The notes below the pieces were generated by a model that was not told where the DNA came from, ran no database searches, and was given only the letters and a program-made list of their open reading frames with translations. Source: Sphingomonas sp. HDW15A (GTDB taxonomy: Bacteria > Pseudomonadota > Alphaproteobacteria > Sphingomonadales > Sphingomonadaceae). Taken from it: a stretch of 64,000 nt of DNA. The DNA is taken from contig NZ_CP049870.1 of NCBI RefSeq assembly GCF_011301715.1, positions 930,001 through 994,000 on the forward strand, in the 5' to 3' direction. Position 1 is the first letter of the stretch, and the number at the start of each line of letters is the position of its first letter. Shown one piece after another: positions 1-9,349 of this stretch. A program made the position numbers and the translations under genes.

Positions 1-64
1 GGAATGATCGGCGTACTCCTTGCCTACCAAGCTGGGGAGTAGAGCGAGTTGGGCGTCGTCCCCA

Positions 65-793
65 CTAAACCGGGGAGCCGCGCTCCCAAATGCGCCTCAG
101 CTTCACGAAGTCATGACGCCACATCGTGCGGAAGAGGAGCCAGAAACCGGTCACCGCGAGCCACGCCATTGCAAATCCCACCGTGATGATCAGCGGATGA
201 TTGAAGCTGGTCCGGTTCGCATAGTCCATGTTGTGGAGCATCCAGAAGAAGTCCCACCATCTCCAGCTATCGTTTCTGCGTTCGAGAATTTCGCCGGTGG
301 TTCCGGATACAAAGTAGCTGCTACGCGCCTCGTCCGTGAAGTCGATCTGCCAAATCGGCAGCTCATGTTCGCGCACCGACAGGACCAATTCCTTGAGTGG
401 GACAACCGTGGCCCCATTGGCGCCCGAAGGATGCGCTGCAACGGCGATGGACTTGGCAGCCTTGGCATCGATCACGATCGGCCGGCCGTTCTCGGCATCG
501 AAAAGGCGGACGCCTTGGGGTGTTGCGACTTCAATTGTCGGCCCCTGTGGCAGCGCACGGAGTGAAAGCTTGGTAATTGGCCGGTCGCCAAGTTCCTTCT
601 GAATGTTTATCCAGGCCTCGCCGCCACTCGGAGGTGGCGGGCTCGGCTGGTCAGCCATTTGGCCTCCGGCGACCTCGTCCATTGGCAGCAGCGCCATCGC
701 TGTTCCGCTGATTGCCCAAATCACGAACTGGAGACCGATAGCGAGGCCGACCCACTTGTGGATCTTGCGGAGCCAGACGGACTTGATTGTCAT
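65..793 (-). CDS. PepSY-domain membrane protein
   Basis: A 242-residue protein with an N-terminal membrane helix (about residues 10-35, beginning KIHKWVGLAIG), a periplasmic region to about 190 and a second membrane helix near 200-222. This is the small PepSY-associated TM architecture often found beside metal-uptake or metal-resistance genes. Its ATG overlaps by ATGA the reconstructed stop of the upstream, frameshifted PepSY gene, so the two were translated as a coupled pair. It closes a minus-strand run that starts with the copper ATPase gene. Family assignment is firm; its exact role (anchor or reductase-like partner in metal handling) is inferred from neighbours. Confidence 0.85.
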   Translation of the reverse strand: MTIKSVWLRKIHKWVGLAIGLQFVIWAISGTAMALLPMDEVAGGQMADQPSPPPPSGGEAWINIQKELGDRPITKLSLRALPQGPTIEVATPQGVRLFDAENGRPIVIDAKAAKSIAVAAHPSGANGATVVPLKELVLSVREHELPIWQIDFTDEARSSYFVSGTTGEILERRNDSWRWWDFFWMLHNMDYANRTSFNHPLIITVGFAMAWLAVTGFWLLFRTMWRHDFVKLRRIWERGSPV

Positions 794-1492
794 GCTCGCG
801 CCGCCTTCTTCTTTTTCTTCTTGGGGAAGGCGTAGAACAGCAGCCAGGCGCCGGAGAGAGCCATCAGCACCGCGCCCATGTAACGACGCGGAGTAGCGGG
901 TTGTTCACGTTCTCGCGCTCTTCGAAGTCCATGATGTGAAGCATCCAGACGAAGTCAAAGATTCGCCAAAGCTCATGCCGGCGGGAAACCAGCTCCCCGT
1001 GGTCGGTGAGAGGTAGAACGTCGGCTTGTTCCAGTGGTCGAACTCAACCCGCCAAAGAGGCGGTTTGCGGCCGCGGATCTCGCCGGGGATTTGCCTTATC
1101 AATGAAATCGAGGCGATTGGCTCGCTACCGGTATAAATCTGCTTTGCGATAGAGCGGATTTCCGCTTCCGTTGGCGGCGCGACCGGCTGACCGGTCCTGG
1201 CGTCGACTATTATTTCGCCCGTGTCCTGCTTCACAACATAGGCTGGCTGGTTACGTACCCATGCCAGCCTCACGCTCTGCCCTCGATTGGCGGCGACGAC
1301 CGTCAACGGATCTGTGAGATCTGCTGGAAAAGCATATTTCTGTGGAAGCGTGCGGACAAGGTGATCGCCGTGAATGGTGTCGATGTGGACCACCGTCATG
1401 TAGAGGCCGCTGAGCGACCATATGACCACTTGGACTCCGATAAACAGGCCCACCCACTTGTGGGACTTGCGGGCAATCACATGGGTGCGCAT
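790..1492 (-). pseudogene. PepSY-domain protein, two frameshifts
   Basis: This is a paralogue of the PepSY protein just downstream (N-terminus RKSHKWVGLFIGVQVVIWSL). The open frame starting at 1492 ends at 905, out of register. Restoring one base in the CCCC run at 995-998 gives SRRHELWRIFDFVWMLHIMD, matching the sister protein's WWDFFWMLHNMD. Restoring one more base near 886-893 gives YMGAVLMALSGAWLLFYAFP followed by a lysine-rich tail. That tail stops at TGA 790-792, overlapping the next gene's ATG. Two one-base deletions are therefore seen. The conserved C-terminus and operon overlap suggest either very recent breakage or sequence error. Confidence 0.75.
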
Positions 1493-1531
1493 CGGCTACT
1501 GAGATTTTCCGATTTGTTGGATGGAGATAGT

Positions 1532-1553
1532 CCCGCCTAGCGCGCTAGGCGGG
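1532..1553. promoter_or_regulatory. 22-bp perfect palindrome
   Basis: CCCGCCTAGCG followed directly by its reverse complement CGCTAGGCGGG lies 40 bp upstream of the first PepSY gene and 69 bp downstream of the small lipoprotein gene. With no loop and no T-run it does not look like an intrinsic terminator. It could be an operator for a dimeric regulator of the PepSY pair; this is inference only. Confidence 0.4.
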
Positions 1554-1621
1554 GCAATCAACGGTCGCTGCCCATCGAAGCCGATGGTCTCGTCACCGTC
1601 AACATCTAGTCATTAGACTTC

Positions 1622-1966
1622 CTAGCAATGTCCCGCGGCTCGATGCTCAGGCGCACAGGTGGGATCCGCAGCCTTGGGTTCCGCTGTGGGCTTCGTCTCG
1701 GGCTCCGGCGGAGCTGGCTTCGGCTTTGCTGGAGGGGCCGTCATTGGAGTCGGCTTCGTCGCTGCAGGCTCTGGTTGGCGCGTCTCGCTCGCCTTGTCTT
1801 CGGGCGCGATATTTTCAGCCGGCGCAACCGGAGGCGCTTCCTCCAGGTTCGCGATCACGTTCAGGTCTTCGGCGACGACGTTATTCTCCGGTTGGTCCGC
1901 TCTGTCACAGCCGGCAAGCGACAGGACCAGGACTATCGGACTAAAACTCAAGATTATCCTTCTCAT
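1622..1966 (-). CDS. Small proline-rich lipoprotein
   Basis: A 114-residue protein with a lipoprotein signal (hydrophobic stretch ending LSLAGC, lipidated Cys at about residue 19). A low-complexity Pro/Ala/Glu/Lys spacer follows, with repeated KP/EP motifs. The tail carries two Cys and one His (CAPEHRAAGHC), which could bind metal. GGAG lies about 9 bases upstream of the ATG at 1966. It sits between the DUF2231 gene and the PepSY pair, all on the minus strand, so a periplasmic role in metal handling is plausible but unproven. No family recognised. Confidence 0.7.
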   Translation of the reverse strand: MRRIILSFSPIVLVLSLAGCDRADQPENNVVAEDLNVIANLEEAPPVAPAENIAPEDKASETRQPEPAATKPTPMTAPPAKPKPAPPEPETKPTAEPKAADPTCAPEHRAAGHC

Positions 1967-2020
1967 TCTTTACTCCGTTCAGATTGGTTGTTGACCGCTC
2001 CTGGCCGGGGCCAACTGCGC

Positions 2021-2725
2021 TCAGAACATAAGATGTTCCATACCGTGCGTAACGGCGGCGCCCAGGAACCCCTGCGCTGCTATTGCGGCGGTCATGAGGG
2101 TCAATGCCGCAATCATGCCAGTGCCGCGATCCTCCCATGGCCGTTTCCATGCCCAAACGCCCAGTCCGGCGCCCGCGATCCCAAGCGCCACACCCAGCCA
2201 TCGATGATAGGTGAGGACTTGGTCAGGCTCAGCACTCAGACCGGCAATCCAGCCTGCCGCCGCTGCGATCGGGGCAAAGATCCCGCCCGCGACCACAAGA
2301 AACTGAACCGGGGCCGCGAATGCTGGCCGCCTGCGACCGACGATCGCCGTGAACAGCGCCGCCGGGAAAAAGGCGATCGGGAAATGAACGATCGCCGGAT
2401 GAAGTCGCCCAAACCAGTCGAGCAGCCTAACGAAGAATGGCATTTCTGATCGGTCCATTTCGGCGTCCGCCATCATGCCGTTTACCTGGTTGTGCCCGGA
2501 ATGCGTCTGCGTGGCCGCCGGCGGGGCTGGGGCAGCGCCAGGGTGAACTACCTGCGCGGCGGCGGGCTGCTCCTTTTTGTGCCCCTTATGGGCCATCGCT
2601 GGGGCCGACAGGCCGACCAGCAGAAGTGCCAGGCCCAGTCGCACGGCGATCAATCTTGCAAGGCAAAGGACGGACATCATTTCGATCCAGTCGCCGACGA
2701 CCTGTGGATATGGCCGCTCTGACAT
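2021..2725 (-). CDS. DUF2231 membrane protein
   Basis: A 234-residue protein with an N-terminal signal/anchor ending SAPAMA. A His- and Met-containing periplasmic stretch follows (HKGHKKEQ, then HSGHNQVNGMM), then a DUF2231-type membrane domain whose first helix contains LHPAIVHFPIAFFP. Four membrane segments are visible. An internal ATG at 2680 or 2677 would give a shorter, more typical signal peptide; the longer start has an AGGCGAG just upstream. The copA stop lies 28 bp upstream, so co-transcription with the copper ATPase is likely. The His-rich segment fits metal binding, but function is unknown. Confidence 0.8.
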   Translation of the reverse strand: MSERPYPQVVGDWIEMMSVLCLARLIAVRLGLALLLVGLSAPAMAHKGHKKEQPAAAQVVHPGAAPAPPAATQTHSGHNQVNGMMADAEMDRSEMPFFVRLLDWFGRLHPAIVHFPIAFFPAALFTAIVGRRRPAFAAPVQFLVVAGGIFAPIAAAAGWIAGLSAEPDQVLTYHRWLGVALGIAGAGLGVWAWKRPWEDRGTGMIAALTLMTAAIAAQGFLGAAVTHGMEHLMF

Positions 2726-2753
2726 ATCTCGCCTGCTGGCGGCGCAATCGCTC

Positions 2754-4952
2754 TCATAGTTTCACCCGGTTGAGCCGTAGCGAATTGCCGATCACAGCTA
2801 CCGAGCTGAAGGACATAGCCGCTCCTGCAATGATTGGAGACAGCAGAATGCCGAACCACGGATAAAGTACGCCAGCCGCGATCGGCACTCCCGCAGCATT
2901 GAAAACGAATGAAAAGAAAAGGTTCTCGCGGATATTGCGCATGGTGGCCTGGCTAAGCTTGCGAGCGCGAACGATGCCAGTCAGATCACCCTTGACGAGC
3001 GTTACATGGGCGCTTTCCATGGCTACGTCGGTCCCGGTGCCCATGGCGATCCCGACATCGGCGGCAGCCAGCGCAGGGGCATCGTTGATGCCATCGCCAG
3101 CCATGGCGACGCGGCGGCCCTGCTTGCGAAGGGTCTCCACCTTTTCCTGCTTTTGGCTCGGCAATACGTCAGCCATGACTTCATCAATGCCGACGCGGCG
3201 AGCGACGGCCTCAGCTGTGCGACGATTGTCCCCGGTCATCATCACCACGCGGACACCGTGGCGCTGAAGTTCGGCGATTGCGCCAGCGGCGCTGTCCTTG
3301 ATCGGATCAGCGACGACCATTAAGCCGGCGAGCTTCCCGTCAATGGCGACGAACATGACGCCCTCGCCTTCGGCGCGATGTTCATCGGCCTGAGATTCCA
3401 GCGACGAAGTGTCGATTTTCAGATCGGCGAGAAGCGCCTTGTTACCTAGGGCAACCTTTCGGCTATCGACCGTTCCGGTGACACCCTTGCCGGTTATCGA
3501 TTTGAACTCGCTGCTGGATTGAAGTTCAAGGCCGCGATTCTCGGCTCCTCCGACAATCGCTGCTGCAAGCGGGTGTTCGCTGCCTCGCTCCAGCACGGCA
3601 GCCATGCGCAATACCTCGGCTTCGTCAAAGTCGTTGACCGGCCTTACCGACACGAGTTTGGGTTTGCCTAGGGTGAGCGTACCCGTTTTGTCGACCACCA
3701 GCGTGTCGATCTTTTCCATTAGTTCGAGCGCTTCAGCGTTCTTGACCAGCACGCCAACCCTCGCGCCTCTGCCTGTTCCAACCATGATCGACATCGGTGT
3801 CGCGAGGCCGAGCGCGCACGGGCACGCGATAATCAGGACGGCGATGGCATTGACCAACGCATGGGCGAGGCGAGGGTCGGGGCCGAAAAGGCTCCACACG
3901 ATGAAGGCCGCGATCGCTACAAGTACTACGCCCGGTACGAACCAGGCCGAGACCTGGTCGGCCAGTTTCTGGATCGGAGCGCGGGATCGTTGAGCATCCG
4001 CGACCATCCGCACGATCCGGGCCAGCATCGTGTCGCGGCCGATGCGCTCGGCCCGCATCAGCAGGCCTCCGGTTCCATTGACCGTTGCTCCCGTTACCGT
4101 CTGGCCTGGAAGCTTTTCGACAGGCACCGGTTCGCCACTGATCATCGATTCATCGACCGAGCTGTGGCCCTCGACAACCACTCCGTCGACCGGCACGTTT
4201 TCGCCAGGGCGAATGCGTAGCAGGTCACCGACGTGGACATGCGCCAGCGGAATGTCCTCCTCGGTGCCGTCGCGGACCCGTCGCGCTGTTTTGGGGACAA
4301 GACCGAGCAAAGCCTTGATCGCAGCGCCAGTTGCCGATCTTGCACGTAGCTCGAGCACTTGGCCAAGCAGGACCAGGGTTGTGATGACCGCCGCTGCCTC
4401 GAAATAGACAGGCACGAGTCCGCCCATGGTCTTGAGAGAGGCGGGGAAAACGTGCGGGAAGACCGTTGCGATGAGGCTGTAACCATAAGCCACGCCGATG
4501 CCGAGCCCGATCAAGGTGAACATGTTGAGATGGCGGTTCTTCAGGCTCGCCCAGAACCGCTCGAAGAACGGCCGGCCTCCCCAGATGACGACCGGCGTGG
4601 CAAGCGCCAGCTGGATCCACATCGAAGTGCGCATGGGCAACAGTTCGAAGCCGAAAAACTCGGAGGTAATAACGAGGGCAGCGAGGGGAACAGTGAACAC
4701 CGTGCTCACCCAGAAGCGCCGGCTCATGTCCAAAAGCTCGGTATGGGGACCTTCGTGGAGGCTTGGCTCAAGGGCCTCTAGCGCCATGCCGCAGATCGGA
4801 CAGTTCCCCGGCTGCGACCTCCGGATCTGGGGATGCATGGGGCACGTCCAGACAATCTCGAATTCTTGATCATCGAAGTCTGAGCCTGTTGCCGGCGCTC
4901 CGGCAGATGGATCAGTCTGGCGGTGGACGCGCGTGGTGGGTGGGTCGGTCAC
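2754..4952 (-). CDS. copA: Copper-translocating P-type ATPase
   Basis: A 732-residue PIB-type ATPase exporting Cu(I)/heavy metal across the inner membrane. The N-terminus carries a heavy-metal-binding motif (CPMHP at about 37-41, NCPICGMAL at 50-58) instead of a classical HMA domain. Eight membrane helices are expected. The ion-path motif [10 protein letters not shown] is at about 377, the phosphorylation motif DKTGTLT at about 418, the HP locus SEHPLA follows, then [10 protein letters not shown] and [10 protein letters not shown]. The start is GTG at 4952 with a weak RBS; no better start is seen upstream. It heads the minus-strand metal cluster. CopA is the best fit; Ag(I) or another soft metal cannot be excluded. 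Confidence 0.95.
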   Translation of the reverse strand: MTDPPTTRVHRQTDPSAGAPATGSDFDDQEFEIVWTCPMHPQIRRSQPGNCPICGMALEALEPSLHEGPHTELLDMSRRFWVSTVFTVPLAALVITSEFFGFELLPMRTSMWIQLALATPVVIWGGRPFFERFWASLKNRHLNMFTLIGLGIGVAYGYSLIATVFPHVFPASLKTMGGLVPVYFEAAAVITTLVLLGQVLELRARSATGAAIKALLGLVPKTARRVRDGTEEDIPLAHVHVGDLLRIRPGENVPVDGVVVEGHSSVDESMISGEPVPVEKLPGQTVTGATVNGTGGLLMRAERIGRDTMLARIVRMVADAQRSRAPIQKLADQVSAWFVPGVVLVAIAAFIVWSLFGPDPRLAHALVNAIAVLIIACPCALGLATPMSIMVGTGRGARVGVLVKNAEALELMEKIDTLVVDKTGTLTLGKPKLVSVRPVNDFDEAEVLRMAAVLERGSEHPLAAAIVGGAENRGLELQSSSEFKSITGKGVTGTVDSRKVALGNKALLADLKIDTSSLESQADEHRAEGEGVMFVAIDGKLAGLMVVADPIKDSAAGAIAELQRHGVRVVMMTGDNRRTAEAVARRVGIDEVMADVLPSQKQEKVETLRKQGRRVAMAGDGINDAPALAAADVGIAMGTGTDVAMESAHVTLVKGDLTGIVRARKLSQATMRNIRENLFFSFVFNAAGVPIAAGVLYPWFGILLSPIIAGAAMSFSSVAVIGNSLRLNRVKL

Positions 4953-4985
4953 GCCGAGCGGTTTACGCCGAGGCTAAGGCGAATG

Positions 4986-5015
4986 CTAATGTCAGCCTTT
5001 CCATCGGCATTATAG
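4986..5015 (+). repeat. Possible degenerate hairpin repeat
   Basis: Begins CTAATGTCAGC and ends GGCATTATAG with TTTCCA between, resembling the ends and core of the family abundant from 8.5 to 54.7 kb. It overlaps the putative copA -10 box. Weak match. Confidence 0.3.
5009..5014 (-). promoter_or_regulatory. Possible -10 box for copA
   Basis: On the minus strand this reads TATAAT, 57 bases upstream of the copA GTG. No convincing -35 and no clear CueR-type dyad was recognised, so the promoter call is tentative. Confidence 0.3.
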
Positions 5016-5265
5016 CATAACTGACCGCCATTTCGACATCTCGATGCAACCGCTCAGAAGCCATGGCGTGGACACGTCGCGAGCGCGGCTATCCCCACCA
5101 GACTGCTATTGCTCACGTCAACGGAAGGCCGTTCGCTTTTCCCGCCAAGTTAGCGCTTAAGCGAAGCTAGAACGCGCATAATTCGCGGCGAAATCGGTGA
5201 CGTCCCAGAAACCGAGGGAACGCCGCGCCGTTTCGCCCGCTTGAAACAGTAGAGGAGAGGCGAAG

Positions 5266-5892
5266 ATGCGCAAGACGACGCTAGCAGGGGCCGCGTTAGG
5301 GGCAACCTTGCTCGGAGGTGCCGCCATTTACTATTTCCGGGAAAAGGCGACCCCTGGACCCGAATATCGCGTCCTGATGAGCGATGGCGATTTTGAAATC
5401 CGAGATTATCCGTCAATCACTGTGGCCGAAACAGTGGTCCGAGGACCGAGGAAAGATGCTCTCTCCGAAGGGTTTAGAGTTCTCGCAGATTACATATTCG
5501 CCAAATCGCGGGGAGGGGAGGCCCTGCCAATGACCGTTCCGGTACTTCAGGACGCCGGCGACCCCATGGGGAGCGATCCTCCTCTCTTCGATGATGCGGT
5601 CGAAGGCGGCTGGAGAATGCGCTTTGTTATGCCCGAGGGAAGAACGGTCGGCGACTTACCAGAGGCGCCGCAAGGGGTCGCGCTAGTAGAAGTTCCTGCC
5701 CGCCGGGTCGCGGCCGTCAAGTTCGCCGGGGTGGCGGACGATGCTCGTCTCGCCGAGCATGAGAACCTGCTGCGGGGCTGGCTGGCAAAGCGTGACGAGC
5801 GCGGTGACGCCGAAGCCGAATTTGCTTTCTACAATTCGCCCATGATCCCGCCGCCGCTAAGGCGCAGTGAAGTGTTGATCCCGCTTCGCTGA
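5266..5892 (+). CDS. SOUL family heme-binding protein
   Basis: A 208-residue protein with an N-terminal signal or anchor (TLAGAALGATLLGGAAIYYF) and then a SOUL/HBP domain. Typical features are EYRVLMSDGDFEIRDYP, the PMTVPVLQD segment, the MRFVMP strand and the C-terminal AEFAFYNSPMIPPPLRRSEV. Family members bind heme or other tetrapyrroles; in bacteria their role is poorly defined. AGGAG sits about 12 bases upstream of the ATG. The gene stands alone, divergent from copA. Confidence 0.88.
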   Translation: MRKTTLAGAALGATLLGGAAIYYFREKATPGPEYRVLMSDGDFEIRDYPSITVAETVVRGPRKDALSEGFRVLADYIFAKSRGGEALPMTVPVLQDAGDPMGSDPPLFDDAVEGGWRMRFVMPEGRTVGDLPEAPQGVALVEVPARRVAAVKFAGVADDARLAEHENLLRGWLAKRDERGDAEAEFAFYNSPMIPPPLRRSEVLIPLR

Positions 5893-6121
5893 GAGTGCCA
5901 ATCTACCGTTCATGGCTGTCGCCCCGGGCCTGTCCGACGAGGCAGTTTTCGACCGGCTCGCGTCAGCCGCGCATTATGACATGCCCTTCGCAGCGTTCAG
6001 ACCTCTATCGATAACATCTCCGGAGCCTTGACGATTCACAGCGCAAATCGGCCTCACCACGCGGGCCCAGAAATGGTCAAGCTCGCTAGGCAATAGGCGG
6101 GGCAGGCCTGTCGTCAGATTG

Positions 6122-6823
6122 TCAGAGTGCGCTCGCGACCACGTTCACTGTTAGGGCGAGCACCCCGATATTGAAAAAGAACGCCACAAGGCCGTGAACC
6201 GTGCTGACCCGTCGGATATCCGACCGGGTAATGCCGACGTCGGCTGTCTGATAGGTCATACCGAGCACAAAGGCGAAGTTGACGAAGTCCGCGAAGGAGG
6301 GATCACTACCACTGGGAAAGGCCAAGCCACCCCTATCCGCGCCGTCTGCGCATTGATCGTAGTACATCCTTGCATAATGAAAAGCATAGACCAGGTTCGC
6401 AAACAGGAAGGCCATGACGAGCGTGACCACGACAATCCCGATTTCGGTTGGTCCCAGATGCGTGCGCCGTTCGAGAAGACTGCCGATGCAGCCAAGGACG
6501 AGACACAGGATGGCAACCGTCAACAGCAGCAGTGCCGATCGACCCACGTCATCACGCAGCGCCTGATCACGCATGGCCCCAGGTCGACCGGCCCGCCAAT
6601 TCACGGCCGCGCTTAGAATGAAGATCAGAGAAGCAACATCGAAGCCGACGGCGATTGCGTAGTCCCAGGGGACAGCCATCCGGAAGCCCAGAGTTGCAAA
6701 GGCGAATATTGAGACGAACAGTATGTAACGCCCGTGACGGACGTTTGCCGGCCTCGGCATGTGCCGTTCGACCCTGCGCTCCGGCCGCACTCCATCCGTG
6801 TTCGTTTCTCGCGGATTGGTCAC
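6122..6823 (-). CDS. DUF1345 membrane protein
   Basis: A 233-residue integral membrane protein with about five hydrophobic segments. It carries the DUF1345 hallmarks: a YAFHYARMYY segment after the third helix, and FADFVNFAFVLGMTYQTADV before the last two helices. It starts at GTG 6823 with a 30-residue basic leader. Function is unknown. No operon partner: both flanks are non-coding for more than 200 bp. Confidence 0.82.
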   Translation of the reverse strand: MTNPRETNTDGVRPERRVERHMPRPANVRHGRYILFVSIFAFATLGFRMAVPWDYAIAVGFDVASLIFILSAAVNWRAGRPGAMRDQALRDDVGRSALLLLTVAILCLVLGCIGSLLERRTHLGPTEIGIVVVTLVMAFLFANLVYAFHYARMYYDQCADGADRGGLAFPSGSDPSFADFVNFAFVLGMTYQTADVGITRSDIRRVSTVHGLVAFFFNIGVLALTVNVVASAL

Positions 6824-7210
6824 GTCGCTCAGGATAGAGATAAGCCGAGGTCGACGCGAGCCCCGGGGATAGTTGGGCTTATCGAACGTTAAACGCGCCC
6901 ACCCACTACACCCAACTTATAGCCTCGGACGGACAAGAGCTGTCGCTCGGGGCCGCAGGAGTGACGAGGGATTGGCGTCAGGACTCCGATAAGCCGTCTT
7001 CAAGCGGCACGAGTTCCTATCGTTGATGGCGGATCTCGATCCGTCCGGGCTCTCTCAACTTGACGCGACCCAAGAGGGGAGTGCGCTCTATCATTTTGAC
7101 GGCCCGCACGAGAACTCTGCCGCCCAAAGTAGCACCAAAATGGATCGAACCTTCGAGCTTTGTTGACCATTCGGACCTAGTCGTCACACGCCTTATTCGA
7201 AAGTCCCAGC
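6824..7210. other. Intergenic, nothing recognised
   Basis: About 390 bp between the divergent DUF1345 and diguanylate cyclase genes. No RNA gene, repeat copy or convincing ORF was seen; it presumably contains two divergent promoters. Confidence 0.5.
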
Positions 7211-8488
7211 ATGCCTCTGCAAGTTCAGCTGCCGTCGACGAACGGCCGCGCCTCAGAACGACTGTTCGTGTCCTATCTCGCGGTAATCGCCATGATTGTA
7301 ACCGCGATGATCTTTCACAAGGTGCTCGACCATGCGGGCTTCTTCAGCGAATCCTTTGAGAAGCTTTCCTATCCCCTTGAACTTACGTTGGACCTCTCGC
7401 TGCTTGGCGTAATCTGCGCGGCCTTTCCTCATATTCTGCGGGAACTGCGGCGCCGGACAACATCCGCTACCGAGGCGCATCAGGCGCGCGTCCATATCGA
7501 GCTTCTGTTCAAGATGACCGACATGTTGCAGAGCGCCCTTGGCCATGCGGACGCAAATTCTGTTCTACGTTCTACCGCCACCTCGCTGATGCCGGGCTTT
7601 GGCGGGGCCCTCTATATCTTCAACAATTCCGGTGACCGGCTTGAACTGTCTACGTCGTGGGATTGGCCAGAAAGAGCAATGCCAAGGGAGACAATCTCGC
7701 CACAGGATTGCTGGGCAATCAAGCGCGGCAAGCCGCATCTCAATCTCATCGAACAGAATGCCCTGTGCTGCGACCATCAGCAGTCCGAACTTGTAACCAT
7801 GGAAATACCCATGATGGCCCGCGGGGAAATTTACGGCCTGTTGCTCATTCAGCGAGACGGAGGGGAGGCCGCCGCCGAACTTCAGGAGACAGCCGTCCTC
7901 GCGACCGCATTAGCCGACGCGATGTCGCTATCGCTATCGAATCTGGCCCTACGGGAGCGACTACGCACCCAAGCTTTGCGCGATGCACTCACCGGTCTGT
8001 ACAACCGCAGGTACATGGAGGATGCGCTGGAGCGTTACTCCGATCAAGCATCTAGGACACGGTCCCCGCTTTCGATCGTGATGATCGATCTCGACCACTT
8101 CAAAAAGCTAAATGACGAGCACGGCCACGCCATGGGCGATGTGATCCTGGCAGAAGCTGCGACGGCCATTCTGGGCACGATCCGACCGTGTGACATCGCC
8201 TGTCGATATGGCGGCGAAGAACTCGTGGTGCTGTTACCGGACTGCTCACTCGAGGAAGCGACAGCCAAGGCGGAGTTGCTGCGCAATCGCATCGAGCGTC
8301 TTTCCGATCGCCACGGGATTCCCGTTAGTGCGTCGCTCGGTGTCTCGACGATTTCAGAGACTTCAAAAGCCAAGGACGGAATGGCAGACGCCGACCGCGC
8401 CCTTTATCGGGCCAAGCAGGAAGGACGAAATCGCGTAGTTCCTGCCGAGCGCTCCATACGCGAGGTCGCTTCGTCGAAGGCCGCCTGA
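7211..8488 (+). CDS. GAF-GGDEF diguanylate cyclase
   Basis: A 425-residue membrane-anchored c-di-GMP synthase. Two membrane helices lie near residues 18-36 and 52-70, a GAF-like sensor at about 95-245, and a GGDEF domain from about 255. The active-site motif is GGEEL (about 334-338), a functional variant. It is preceded by RPCD exactly five residues upstream, the RxxD inhibitory I-site, so product feedback is expected. The substrate-binding region LTGLYNRRYMEDALER and the catalytic-metal strand VMIDLDHFKKLND are intact. Monocistronic as far as seen. Confidence 0.93.
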   Translation: MPLQVQLPSTNGRASERLFVSYLAVIAMIVTAMIFHKVLDHAGFFSESFEKLSYPLELTLDLSLLGVICAAFPHILRELRRRTTSATEAHQARVHIELLFKMTDMLQSALGHADANSVLRSTATSLMPGFGGALYIFNNSGDRLELSTSWDWPERAMPRETISPQDCWAIKRGKPHLNLIEQNALCCDHQQSELVTMEIPMMARGEIYGLLLIQRDGGEAAAELQETAVLATALADAMSLSLSNLALRERLRTQALRDALTGLYNRRYMEDALERYSDQASRTRSPLSIVMIDLDHFKKLNDEHGHAMGDVILAEAATAILGTIRPCDIACRYGGEELVVLLPDCSLEEATAKAELLRNRIERLSDRHGIPVSASLGVSTISETSKAKDGMADADRALYRAKQEGRNRVVPAERSIREVASSKAA

Positions 8489-8560
8489 GAGCTGCAGAAA
8501 AGTAGATCATTTCTATTCGCACAGTGACGAGATGTCATTCACGCCGCCCAGTCAGACCTC

Positions 8561-8591
8561 TGGCTCAGCTTTTCGACCTATTGCTGACCTA
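8561..8591 (+). repeat. Hairpin repeat, divergent single
   Basis: CTCAGC, TTTTCGACC, TATT, GCTGAC: the stem is kept but the ends are eroded. It lies between the convergent cyclase and RES toxin genes. Confidence 0.55.
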
Positions 8592-8647
8592 ACGAACTCC
8601 CTCGTTGGTTAGCGAATGAAGCTCCAAGGCGTGGTGCTTTGGAGGGA

Positions 8648-9349
8648 CTACACTGCACGGTATCCCGATTTCTCGTAGATCTCGTTGATGCGCTCACCAT
8701 CCCAGCGATACGTCAGATGCCTCTCTTGGTTGCAGTCTGCCAGGCAGCGCGGACGGAATACGCCGACGCAGGTGCCACCTGGAGCGCGCACGCTGGCGTA
8801 GATCACGCCGTTCGAACCTTCGCTGCGGAGACGACCGCCGAGCTTCTGGCCGGCGGAATAATCCGTCGGATGCAGAATCTCTGGGAAGGTTCCTTGGCAA
8901 GTCCGAAGATCGTGAAGGTCGCAGGTAATCGTCGCGACATAGACGCGCTGGTCGATCTCAATCGGGCCCTCGTTGGTGGCAGCGAGAAACACTTCGCGAT
9001 GGTATTTGGTCTCGACAATCGCTGTCTCTAGTTCCGTGGCGGCGTAATAAACGCCGTAAGTTCCATCAGTGAAGCGCGACCCAGTTGGGTTGAGGTGAGT
9101 AAAGGCCGCCATAATCGGGGTCGTGCCCGGACCAGCCACACGGTCTTCGGGCGCAACCAACTGAAGCTGACCAATCTCCTCGCGGACGCGGTCATTGGTG
9201 AGATCCTCGACTTGGTAGAGCGCGTCGAGATCCTCCTGGTTCGCGATGTCGTCGAAGATCGAAACGGGCGGGAAGATGGTGGGGATGATGCGATAGACGC
9301 GCCATCCCGTTGCCGCCACCGGCGGCTCGTAGCAATGCAGGCTGACCAT
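8648..9349 (-). CDS. RES-domain toxin (NAD+-degrading type)
   Basis: A 233-residue RES-domain protein. Recognisable features are WRVYRI near the N-terminus, RFTDGTYGVYYAATELETAI (conserved Arg, Tyr and Glu), and the C-terminal SNGVIYASVRAPGGTCVGVF strand-loop with the conserved Ser/Asn. Characterised RES toxins such as MbcT act as NAD+ phosphorylases or glycohydrolases. The ATG at 9349 follows immediately after the antitoxin's TAG, with no spacer, so translation is coupled. This is the downstream, toxin half of a type II toxin-antitoxin pair. Confidence 0.9.
   Translation of the reverse strand: MVSLHCYEPPVAATGWRVYRIIPTIFPPVSIFDDIANQEDLDALYQVEDLTNDRVREEIGQLQLVAPEDRVAGPGTTPIMAAFTHLNPTGSRFTDGTYGVYYAATELETAIVETKYHREVFLAATNEGPIEIDQRVYVATITCDLHDLRTCQGTFPEILHPTDYSAGQKLGGRLRSEGSNGVIYASVRAPGGTCVGVFRPRCLADCNQERHLTYRWDGERINEIYEKSGYRAV

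Larger units (their letters stand above)
4953..5265. other. Divergent intergenic region
   Basis: This region lies between copA and the divergently read SOUL gene. It holds the putative copA promoter and the degenerate repeat, and an AGGAG ribosome-binding site just before 5266. Nothing else could be recognised. Confidence 0.5.
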
